From Acholeplasmatales bacterium (GTDB lineage: Bacteria; Bacillota_I; Bacilli_A; Acholeplasmatales; Anaeroplasmataceae): a stretch of DNA of 7,221 nucleotides. Below are positions 1-5,867 of the stretch, one piece after another. The DNA is taken from positions 1-7,221 of the forward strand of contig JAEELU010000057.1 of the NCBI GenBank assembly GCA_016282815.1, written 5' to 3'. The number at the start of each line of letters is the position of its first letter. Position 1 is the first letter of the stretch. The translations under genes were made by a program, and so were the position numbers. The notes below the pieces were generated by a model, which saw nothing but the letters and a program-made list of their open reading frames with translations, did not search any database and was not told the origin of the DNA.

Positions 1-368
1 GCTTTCTTAAGACCATACTTCTTACGCTCTTTAGCACGTGGATCACGTGTTACTAAGCCAGCTGGCTTTAAGATTGCACGGTAGTCTGGATTTACTTCCA
101 TTAATGCACGAGTAATACCTAAACGGATTGCTCCTGCTTGACCAGTGATTCCACCACCGCATACATTAACTAATACGTCAAACTTTTCTACATTTTCAGT
201 TAACTCAAGTGGTTGTAATACGTCTAGACGTACTGCAGCTGAAGGAATATAATCCTCGAACTCTCTATCATTGATAGTGATCTTACCTTTACCTGGACGT
301 AAGTATACACGTGCAACAGAACTCTTACGACGTCCTGTACCTAAGTATTGTACTAATTTCTTTGCCAT
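1..368 (-). CDS. rpsI: 30S ribosomal protein S9, C-terminus cut by window edge
   Basis: Ribosomal protein S9 of the small subunit, whose C-terminal tail reaches towards the P-site tRNA. The window holds 122 full codons plus two bases; S9 is usually about 130 residues, so only the last few basic residues are missing. Family hallmarks are visible: the N-terminal GTGRRKSSVARVYLRPG block (residues 10-26), the GGGITGQAGAIRLGITRAL signature (71-89), and the basic tail beginning TRDPRAKERKKYGLKK (107-122). The start is fixed by GGAGG at 377-381, 8 bases before the ATG at 366-368. This RBS lies in the 16-base gap after rplM, directly behind a tandem TAG TAG stop, so the two genes are cotranscribed and possibly translationally coupled. 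Nothing about the gene is unusual. Confidence 0.97.
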   Translation of the reverse strand, partial: MAKKLVQYLGTGRRKSSVARVYLRPGKGKITINDREFEDYIPSAAVRLDVLQPLELTENVEKFDVLVNVCGGGITGQAGAIRLGITRALMEVNPDYRAILKPAGLVTRDPRAKERKKYGLKK

Positions 369-384
369 GTCTATATCCTCCCTA

Positions 385-819
385 CTAAGCCTTTACTACA
401 AATTCTACTGGTTTTTGAGCAGTATGTGGATGTTCAGCTCCAGCATAAACATAAAGTTGCTTTCTCATCTGATCACCAAGCTTAGTGTGTGGTAACATAC
501 CATAAACAGCTTCCTCTACCATTCTAGTAGGGTACTTAGTCATAACTTCCTTAGCAGTTAATGTTCTTAAACCACCAGTGTACTCTGAGTGCTTACGATA
601 TAACTTGTCATCCCACTTATTACCAGTTAATTTGATTTTGTCTGCATTAATTACGATTACATTATCACCGCAATTAACATGTGGAGTATATGTTGGCTTG
701 TGCTTACCTCTTAGTAAGATAGCTACTTGAGTAGCAAGTCTACCTAATGTTAGTCCATTTGCGTCAACTACATACCATGCGTGTTGTACTGTTTGATTGT
801 TTGCCATGAATGTTTTCAT
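385..819 (-). CDS. rplM: 50S ribosomal protein L13
   Basis: Ribosomal protein L13, an early assembly protein of the large subunit. It has 144 residues, the normal family length. The N-terminal WYVVDANGLTLGRLAT block (15-30), LLRGKHKPTYTPHVNCGD (35-52) and the C-terminal VYGMLPHTKLGDQMRKQL signature (105-122) are all present. The ATG at 817-819 is chosen over an in-frame ATG four codons later because AGGAGG at 828-833 sits 8 bases upstream of it. The gene ends in TAG followed at once by a second TAG, and rpsI begins 16 bases further on. The rplM-rpsI order is the conserved bacterial operon, and a short hairpin in the leader may be involved in its control. Confidence 0.98.
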   Translation of the reverse strand: MKTFMANNQTVQHAWYVVDANGLTLGRLATQVAILLRGKHKPTYTPHVNCGDNVIVINADKIKLTGNKWDDKLYRKHSEYTGGLRTLTAKEVMTKYPTRMVEEAVYGMLPHTKLGDQMRKQLYVYAGAEHPHTAQKPVEFVVKA

Positions 820-855
820 GTTTTAATCCTCCTAAAATATTTAATATAATTTAGG

Positions 856-874
856 GCAATTTGTGGATAATTGC
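856..874 (-). promoter_or_regulatory. Hairpin in rplM leader, possible L13-type leader element
   Basis: On the minus strand GCAATT and AATTGC form a 6-bp stem around a 7-base loop (ATCCACA), with its base 22 bases upstream of the AGGAGG of rplM. Firmicutes are known to carry a structured L13 leader before rplM, thought to serve autoregulation, and the position fits. I could not match it to that family's consensus from memory, so this is positional inference. A weak promoter (TTTAAA, 16 bases, TACATT) lies just upstream at about 882-909. On the plus strand the same hairpin is followed by TTTTT, but no plus-strand gene ends here. Confidence 0.35.
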
Positions 875-909
875 TTTTTAAAATGTACCGATTAACATTT
901 TACTTTAAA

Positions 910-944
910 TAATAAAAAGAGTCAAGCACTTTTTTTCTTGACTC
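910..944 (-). terminator. Intrinsic terminator of the PurF-like gene
   Basis: A perfect 8-bp stem, GAGTCAAG (plus strand 919-926) with CTTGACTC (937-944), encloses a 10-base loop. On the minus strand it is followed directly by TTTTTATTATTT. It begins 16 bases after the stop codon of the PurF-like gene and separates that gene from the rplM operon. Confidence 0.88.
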
Positions 945-960
945 ATCCTTATATATTATA

Positions 961-2367
961 TTATTCCTTACCATCCCAGCAATATGTACAAAGCTTATCT
1001 TCATCTATTTCACAAGCCTTCTTTAAATCATCGATTCTATTAAATGCTAATGAAGTGAATTTTAATTCTTTTCTAATCTCTTCTACCATTTGTGCATATT
1101 TTTCTGTATTTGGATCAGCATATTGCTGTAATAACTCGGGAGTAATCTTACCATCCTCAAGCTTATTAATCATTCGTCTAGTGATTAACTCCATCTCTGA
1201 TGTACTTCTTGAGAAATTTAAATACTTACATCCATAGATTAGTGGAGGACAAGCTGAACGAATATGTACCTCTTTTGCACCACTATCATATAAGAACTCA
1301 GTAGTTTCTCTCATTTGAGTACCACGTACAATTGAGTCATCAATTAATAATAGACTCTTGTTTTCAATTAAATCATGAACAGGAATAAGCTTCATTTTAG
1401 CAATTAGATTTCTCTTTGTTTGAATTGTTGGCATAAAGCTTCTTGGCCATGTTGGTGTATATTTAATAAATGGTCTTTGGAATGGAATTCCAGATTGATT
1501 TGAATAACCAATTGCATGTGCTGTACCAGAATCAGGTACACCAGCAACTGAATCAGGCTTAACACAATCACGCATTGCCATATATTTACCACAGTTACAT
1601 CTCATTCTTTCAACTGAGATTCCCTCGTAGCTTGATGATGGGTAACCATAATATACCCATAGGAATGTACAAATTCTCATCTTATTACCAGGGGCTACTA
1701 ATGTTTTTACACCTTCTGTAGTAATTACACAAACCTCACCAGGTCCAAGCTCCTTGTAATCCTTATATCCTAAGTTAAGATATGCAAAGGATTCAAATGA
1801 TGCACAGTAGCCATCCTTGTTTTTTCCAATAACAAGAGGTGTTCTACCATATTTATCTCTTGAGCAATATAAGCCCTTCTCATTTAAAATTAAGAATGTC
1901 ATTGATCCATCAATTAATTCCTGAGCATATTTAATACCATCTATTAAATTATCCTTTTGATTAATAATAGATGCTACAAGCTCTGTAGGATTAATATCGC
2001 CACCACTCATTTCGAGGAAATGAGAATGACCGTTATTAAATAAGAAATCAGTTAACTCTCTAATGTTATTTATCTTACCTACTGTTGTGATTGCATATGT
2101 ACCATGATGAGATCTAACTAGTAAAGGCTGTGGCTCAAAATCAGAAATACAACCAATACCCATATTTCCCTTCATATCAAGAACATCATGCTCGAACTTT
2201 GTTCTAAATGGAGAATTCTCAATGTTATGAATAGCTCTATTAAAGCCGTTCTCATTAAGTACTACTAATCCACCTCTTCTAGTTCCAAGATGTGAATGGT
2301 AATCAACTCCAAAAAATAAATCAAATACACAATCGTGTTTAGATACTACTCCAAAAAATCCACCCAT
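961..2367 (-). CDS. PurF-like amidophosphoribosyltransferase homologue lacking the glutaminase Cys
   Basis: A 468-residue homologue of PurF, which makes 5-phosphoribosylamine from PRPP and glutamine in purine synthesis. The C-terminal phosphoribosyltransferase half is well kept: VPDSGTAHAIGYSNQSGIPF (277-296), R309/Q316/R319 of the substrate loop, and the PRPP motif LLLIDDSIVRGT (339-350). Four cysteines, C233, C380, C460 and C463, fall where the 4Fe-4S ligands of Bacillus-type PurF lie. The N-terminal Ntn-hydrolase half is altered. The protein begins MGGFFGVVS where PurF has M-C-G-(I/V)-F-G, so the nucleophile is Gly2. The glutamine-binding Arg of the VRYST motif is C73, and the Asn of HNGN is V96. 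R31 and D124 seem retained. The start is secure: GGAGG at 2375-2379 lies 7 bases from the ATG. I infer an ammonia-dependent or repurposed PRPP transferase; automatic annotation would call it amidophosphoribosyltransferase. No symbol is given because a true PurF may exist elsewhere. Confidence 0.9.
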   Translation of the reverse strand: MGGFFGVVSKHDCVFDLFFGVDYHSHLGTRRGGLVVLNENGFNRAIHNIENSPFRTKFEHDVLDMKGNMGIGCISDFEPQPLLVRSHHGTYAITTVGKINNIRELTDFLFNNGHSHFLEMSGGDINPTELVASIINQKDNLIDGIKYAQELIDGSMTFLILNEKGLYCSRDKYGRTPLVIGKNKDGYCASFESFAYLNLGYKDYKELGPGEVCVITTEGVKTLVAPGNKMRICTFLWVYYGYPSSSYEGISVERMRCNCGKYMAMRDCVKPDSVAGVPDSGTAHAIGYSNQSGIPFQRPFIKYTPTWPRSFMPTIQTKRNLIAKMKLIPVHDLIENKSLLLIDDSIVRGTQMRETTEFLYDSGAKEVHIRSACPPLIYGCKYLNFSRSTSEMELITRRMINKLEDGKITPELLQQYADPNTEKYAQMVEEIRKELKFTSLAFNRIDDLKKACEIDEDKLCTYCWDGKE

Positions 2368-2393
2368 GTTTTTTCCTCCGATAAAACACTACT

Positions 2394-2402
2394 ATTCTAA
2401 CA
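2394..2402 (-). promoter_or_regulatory. Extended -10 promoter of the PurF-like gene
   Basis: The minus strand reads TGTTAGAAT, an extended -10 (TGn plus TAGAAT) placed 26 bases before the ATG. No good -35 sits at 17 bases; a TTGTTT lies 20 bases upstream (2420-2425). The predicted 5' leader is about 20 bases, just enough for the RBS, leaving no room for a riboswitch. The preceding terminator of IMP dehydrogenase supports an independent promoter here. Confidence 0.6.
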
Positions 2403-2435
2403 TAAAAAATTTTATTAGAAAACAACATTTTTAAT

Positions 2436-2470
2436 TTTATAAAATAAAATATGCGGAAGACCCGCATATT
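2436..2470 (-). terminator. Intrinsic terminator of IMP dehydrogenase
   Basis: A perfect 9-bp stem, AATATGCGG (2448-2456) with CCGCATATT (2462-2470), encloses a 5-base loop. It starts 5 bases after the guaB stop codon and is followed on the minus strand by TTATTTTAT. This separates the gene from the PurF-like gene downstream. Confidence 0.85.
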
Positions 2471-2475
2471 GTTTA

Positions 2476-3978
2476 TTAATTATGAGTGTTTGTATCCTTT
2501 ACAACAACATCATGTGCTCCACCTTCAACGATAGATACACTACTTACAAGAGTAAGCTTAGCCTTTTGTTGTAATTCAGGAATTGTTAATGCACCACAGT
2601 TACACATTGTATGACGAATCTTAGATAATGTAACTGATACTGTATCATGAAGTGGTCCAGCATATGGAACATATGAATCAACACCTTCAACGAATGATAG
2701 CTTCTTAGAACCACCAAGATCATATCTTTGCCAGTTACGAGCTCTTGCAGAACCCTCACCCCAATATTCCTTCATATAGTTACCATTAACTAATACCTTT
2801 TGAGTAGGTGATTCATCAAATCTAGCAAAGTATCTACCTAACATACAGAAATCACAACCCATTGCTAGAGCAAGTGTAATATGATAATCATGTACGATAC
2901 CACCATCTGAACAGATAGGTACATAAATACCTGTTTCCTTATAATATTCATCTCTAGCCTTAGCTACTTCAATAACAGCTGTAGCTTGACCCCTACCGAT
3001 ACCCTTTGTTTCACGAGTGATACAGATAGATCCTCCACCGATACCAATCTTAACGAAATCAGCACCAGCCTCAGCTAAGAATCTAAAGCCTTCACCATCA
3101 ACTACGTTACCAGCTCCAACCTTAACCTTATCGCCATACTTTGATCTAATCCAATCAATAGTATTCTTTTGCCAACAGCTAAAGCCTTCACTTGAGTCAA
3201 TACATAATACATCAGCACCAGCCTCAACTAATGCAGGTACTCTTTCCTCATAGTCTCTTGTGTTGATACCAGCACCAACAACATATCTCTTATGAGCATC
3301 TAATAGCTCAAGTGGATTATCCTTATGAGATGAATAATCCTTTCTAAATACGAATGCTACTAGGCAGCCATTCTTATCTACGATAGGTAAGCTATTAAGC
3401 TTATGCTCAAATATAATATCATTAGCTTCCTTTAATGTTGTTCCCTCAGGAGCTGTAATCATCTTAGAGATAGGTGTCATAAACTCCTTAATCTTTAATG
3501 ATGGCTCCATTCTAGAAACTCTATAATCTCTTGATGATACGATACCTAATAATTTACCCTGTGCAGTACCATCACTAGTAATAGCTATAGTAGAGTGACC
3601 AGTTTCTTCCTTTAAATCTAATACATCCTGAAGTGTATCCTCAGGTGATAGATTTGAGTCGCTAGTAACAAATCCAGCCTTATAGTTCTTTACCTTTCTA
3701 ACCATTGCTGCTTGATTTTCTATAGTTTGAGATCCATAAATAAATGAAACTCCTCCCTCTTTTGCTAGTGCGATAGCCATTGTATCATTAGATACAGATT
3801 GCATAATTGCACTAATTAGAGGAACATTCATTGTAATCTGAGGTGTCTCTCCCTTTTTAAATTTGACAAGTGGTGTTTTCAAAGAAACATTACTTGGAAT
3901 ACAATTTTCATCAGAATAACCAGGAACCAATAAGTACTCACTAAATGTATGAGATGGTTCATCATAATAAAATGCCAT
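2476..3978 (-). CDS. guaB: IMP dehydrogenase, Tritrichomonas foetus-like type
   Basis: Inosine-5'-monophosphate dehydrogenase oxidises IMP to XMP with NAD+, the committed step to guanine nucleotides. At 500 residues it has the normal length. A TIM barrel is interrupted by two CBS domains (about 103-152 and 166-214). The catalytic Cys is C319 in the GIGGGSICITRE loop (312-323). The mobile flap carries the R418-Y419 pair of NWQRYDLGG, and E431 is present. D261 (NAD side), D358 (IMP ribose, CSDGG), R241 and W269 also match. From memory these residues carry the same numbers as in the T. foetus enzyme, and the flap and C-terminus (STMCNCGALTIP-like, VSSVSIVEGGAHDV) look nearly the same as that protein, unlike the GVEGRVPYKG form of most bacterial GuaB. 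The start has AGGAGG at 3984-3989, 5 bases away. The gene has its own promoter and terminator, divergent from the DUF1846 gene. Confidence 0.96.
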   Translation of the reverse strand: MAFYYDEPSHTFSEYLLVPGYSDENCIPSNVSLKTPLVKFKKGETPQITMNVPLISAIMQSVSNDTMAIALAKEGGVSFIYGSQTIENQAAMVRKVKNYKAGFVTSDSNLSPEDTLQDVLDLKEETGHSTIAITSDGTAQGKLLGIVSSRDYRVSRMEPSLKIKEFMTPISKMITAPEGTTLKEANDIIFEHKLNSLPIVDKNGCLVAFVFRKDYSSHKDNPLELLDAHKRYVVGAGINTRDYEERVPALVEAGADVLCIDSSEGFSCWQKNTIDWIRSKYGDKVKVGAGNVVDGEGFRFLAEAGADFVKIGIGGGSICITRETKGIGRGQATAVIEVAKARDEYYKETGIYVPICSDGGIVHDYHITLALAMGCDFCMLGRYFARFDESPTQKVLVNGNYMKEYWGEGSARARNWQRYDLGGSKKLSFVEGVDSYVPYAGPLHDTVSVTLSKIRHTMCNCGALTIPELQQKAKLTLVSSVSIVEGGAHDVVVKDTNTHN

Positions 3979-4008
3979 AAATTCCTCCTAAAATTAATAA
4001 TTTTTATA

Positions 4009-4037
4009 ATTCTATCACTTGAGTAAAATATTTTCAA
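4009..4037 (-). promoter_or_regulatory. Sigma-A-type promoter of guaB
   Basis: On the minus strand a TTGAAA -35 (4032-4037), a 17-base spacer and a TAGAAT -10 (4009-4014) preceded by TGA give an extended -10. The start point would be near 4002, giving a leader of about 24 bases that holds only the RBS. No purine riboswitch and no CGAA-type PurR box is seen. Confidence 0.82.
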
Positions 4038-4064
4038 TAGAAAAATACTATTATTTTATTGAAA
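4032..4064. repeat. Inverted repeat joining two divergent -35 elements
   Basis: TTTCAATA (4032-4039) and TATTGAAA (4057-4064) are perfect 8-bp inverted copies, separated by 17 bases. Each contains the -35 hexamer of one of the two divergent promoters. An inner AATAG (4036-4040) / CTATT (4048-4052) pair is also present. It may be an operator or simply the result of two near-consensus -35 boxes facing away from each other. Confidence 0.5.
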
Positions 4065-4087
4065 TAAAAAATAAGAAATAATATAAT
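4059..4087 (+). promoter_or_regulatory. Sigma-A-type promoter of the DUF1846 gene
   Basis: TTGAAA (4059-4064), a 17-base spacer and a perfect TATAAT (4082-4087) lie 34 bases before the chosen ATG. Its -35 is 21 bases from the guaB -35 on the opposite strand, so the two promoters are back to back and two polymerases may not bind independently. Confidence 0.85.
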
Positions 4088-4121
4088 AACTATGTTGTAA
4101 AGACTGAAGGTGGAGAAAACT

Positions 4122-5600
4122 ATGAAAATTGCGTTTGACAATGATAAATATTTAAAGCTACAATCTGAAAATATACTTAAGCGTGTGTCTGAATTTGGTA
4201 ATAAGCTATACCTAGAATTTGGTGGTAAGCTATTCGATGATTTCCATGCTTCAAGAGTATTACCTGGATTTATGCCAGATAGTAAATTAAAGATGCTATT
4301 AACTATTAAGGATAGCGTTGAGGTTGTTATAGCAATCAATGCACACGATATCCAAAAAAATAAAATTAGAAATGATTTAGGAATTAATTACCAATCAGAG
4401 GTATTAAGATTAATAGATGCATTTAGAGCTTCTGGCTTATATGTTGGTTCTGTATGTATCACACAATATCAAGCAGTACCACAGGTTGAAGCTTTTAGAA
4501 ATAAATTAAATAACCTAGGTATCAAAACTTATCTTCATTATGAAATTACTGGTTATCCACATGACGTTAATAATATCATCTCAGAAAATGGATTCGGTAA
4601 AAATGAATATATTGAAACTGAAAGAAAGATTATAGTTGTTACTGCACCAGGACCTGGTTCTGGTAAAATGGCAACATGCTTATCTCAGCTTTATCATGAA
4701 AATAAGCGTGGAGTTAAAGCAGGCTATGCTAAGTATGAAACATTCCCTATTTGGAATTTACCACTTAAGCACCCAGTTAACCTTGCATATGAAGCTGCAA
4801 CTGCAGACTTAAATGATGTTAATATGGTAGACCCATTCCACCTAGAAGCATATAATACTGTAACAGTTAACTATAATAGAGATGTAGAAATATTCCCAGT
4901 ATTAAAATCAATGTTTGAAGCAATATATGGTTCTTCTCCATATAAATCACCTACTGATATGGGTGTTAATATGGCAGGATTTGCTATATGTGATGATGAT
5001 GCAGCAAAGGAAGCTTCTAAGAATGAAATCATTCGTAGATATTTAACTTCTTTAGTTGATTTAAGAAATGGAAAGATAAGTCAAAATGCTGTAGATAAGA
5101 TTGGTTTATTAATGAACCAACTTGGTGTATCAGTTGATGATAGACCTTGCGTAAAGGCAGCATTAGCTAAACGTGATAAAACTAATACAGTATCTATGGC
5201 TATGGAATTACCTGATGGAACAATAGTAGATGCTAAAACATCTGCACTACTTTCTGCTCCTGCTGCTCTACTTCTTAATGCCCTTAAGGTTTTAGCCGGT
5301 ATCAAGGATTCAATGATGCTAATATCTAAATCAATCATCGCTCCTATAAGCGAAATGAAAATAAACAATCTTGGTAATAAAAACCCAAGATTACATGCGG
5401 ATGAAATATTAATTGCCCTAGCAATAAGTGCTCAAACAAACCCACTTGCTGAAATGGCAATGAAGGAATTACCAAATCTTGCATCATGTCAGGCACATGC
5501 TACTGTTATTTTACCAGAAGTTGATTTAGGTGTATTTAAGAAGCTTAAGATTGATGTAACAACTGAAGCTGAATTCTACGCTAAAAAATTATATAAGTAA
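4122..5600 (+). CDS. DUF1846 family protein with P-loop-like motif
   Basis: A conserved protein that I recognise as the DUF1846 family (PF08903), found in many Firmicutes and Actinobacteria; I know of no established function. Its 492 residues match the usual length. The N-terminus FGNKLYLEFGGKLFDDFHASRVLPGF (25-50) is the family's most typical block, followed by INAHDIQKNKIRNDLGI (72-88). Residues 174-185, TAPGPGSGKMAT, form a glycine-rich P-loop-like element with K182; a Met follows GK instead of the Ser/Thr of a strict Walker A. No signal peptide or convincing membrane helix is seen, so it is probably cytosolic. ATG 4122 is preferred over an in-frame GTG at 4110, because AAGGTGGAG (4107-4115) is a good RBS for the ATG and would overlap the GTG. 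It is single, with its own promoter and terminator, divergent from guaB. A nucleotide-related role is inference only. Confidence 0.9.
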   Translation: MKIAFDNDKYLKLQSENILKRVSEFGNKLYLEFGGKLFDDFHASRVLPGFMPDSKLKMLLTIKDSVEVVIAINAHDIQKNKIRNDLGINYQSEVLRLIDAFRASGLYVGSVCITQYQAVPQVEAFRNKLNNLGIKTYLHYEITGYPHDVNNIISENGFGKNEYIETERKIIVVTAPGPGSGKMATCLSQLYHENKRGVKAGYAKYETFPIWNLPLKHPVNLAYEAATADLNDVNMVDPFHLEAYNTVTVNYNRDVEIFPVLKSMFEAIYGSSPYKSPTDMGVNMAGFAICDDDAAKEASKNEIIRRYLTSLVDLRNGKISQNAVDKIGLLMNQLGVSVDDRPCVKAALAKRDKTNTVSMAMELPDGTIVDAKTSALLSAPAALLLNALKVLAGIKDSMMLISKSIIAPISEMKINNLGNKNPRLHADEILIALAISAQTNPLAEMAMKELPNLASCQAHATVILPEVDLGVFKKLKIDVTTEAEFYAKKLYK

Positions 5601-5606
5601 TAATCA

Positions 5607-5642
5607 AAAACACGCCAGTTTAAACTGACGTGTTTTCTTTAT
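5607..5642 (+). terminator. Intrinsic terminator of the DUF1846 gene
   Basis: AAAACACG-CCAGTTT pairs with AAACTGA-CGTGTTTT (5607-5636) with one C·A mismatch, and is followed by CTTTATT. It starts 6 bases after the stop codon. On the minus strand the mismatch becomes a G·U pair and the stem is followed by TTTTT, so it should work in both directions. Confidence 0.85.
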
Positions 5643-5828
5643 TCTGCTATTAATAATTTACATATTTCATAGCGCATCACCATTTAAAATTACAACATTA
5701 TATTATATCTTTTAAAATGGTTTTGTAGTATAATAAAATCATAAAGAAAGTTGTGATAAATATGTTTAAAATGAAAATAAAAATACAACTTAATATAGTA
5801 ATTAAAGCCTACTGATAAAAAACTCAGT
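5643..5828. other. Spacer with no convincing gene
   Basis: An AT-rich gap between the DUF1846 terminator and the insertion sequence. It holds a TATAAT at 5729-5734 without a clear -35. An imperfect inverted repeat is present (ACCATTTAAA 5679-5688 against TTTAAAATGGT 5711-5721). A 17-codon reading frame, MFKMKIKIQLNIVIKAY (5762-5815, plus strand, TGA stop), has only a weak purine-rich stretch upstream. I would not annotate it as a gene. It could be leftover sequence from before the element inserted. Confidence 0.5.
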
Positions 5829-5842
5829 TGAACTAGTCAAGT

Positions 5843-5853
5843 AAAAGTAGACA
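5843..5853 (+). repeat. Left terminal inverted repeat core of the IS
   Basis: AAAAGTAGACA, an exact reverse complement of 7196-7206. It may be the inner part of a longer 25-base repeat starting TGAACT at 5829. It lies 15 bases beyond the orfB stop codon, at the 3' end of the element relative to its genes. Confidence 0.8.
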
Positions 5854-5867
5854 GTTTAAAAAAAAGC

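Noticed and set aside
1404..1592. Antisense or alternate-frame reading frames inside the PurF-like gene, guaB and the DUF1846 gene.
   Set aside because: They lie wholly within strongly supported genes, lack RBSs and resemble no family.
2329..2367. Removal of a 12-residue propeptide to make C13 of the PurF-like protein the N-terminal nucleophile, as in B. subtilis PurF processing.
   Set aside because: GGFFG at 2-6 aligns with the CG(I/V)FG block itself, and the sequence after C13 (VFDLFFG) matches the next helix of PurF, not the start of the mature enzyme.
4110..4121. GTG start for the DUF1846 gene, adding four residues.
   Set aside because: The GTG lies inside the AAGGTGGAG that serves as RBS for the ATG at 4122 and has no RBS of its own.
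3979..4121. A guanine or xanthine riboswitch before guaB.
   Set aside because: The promoter leaves a leader of about 24 bases holding only the RBS.
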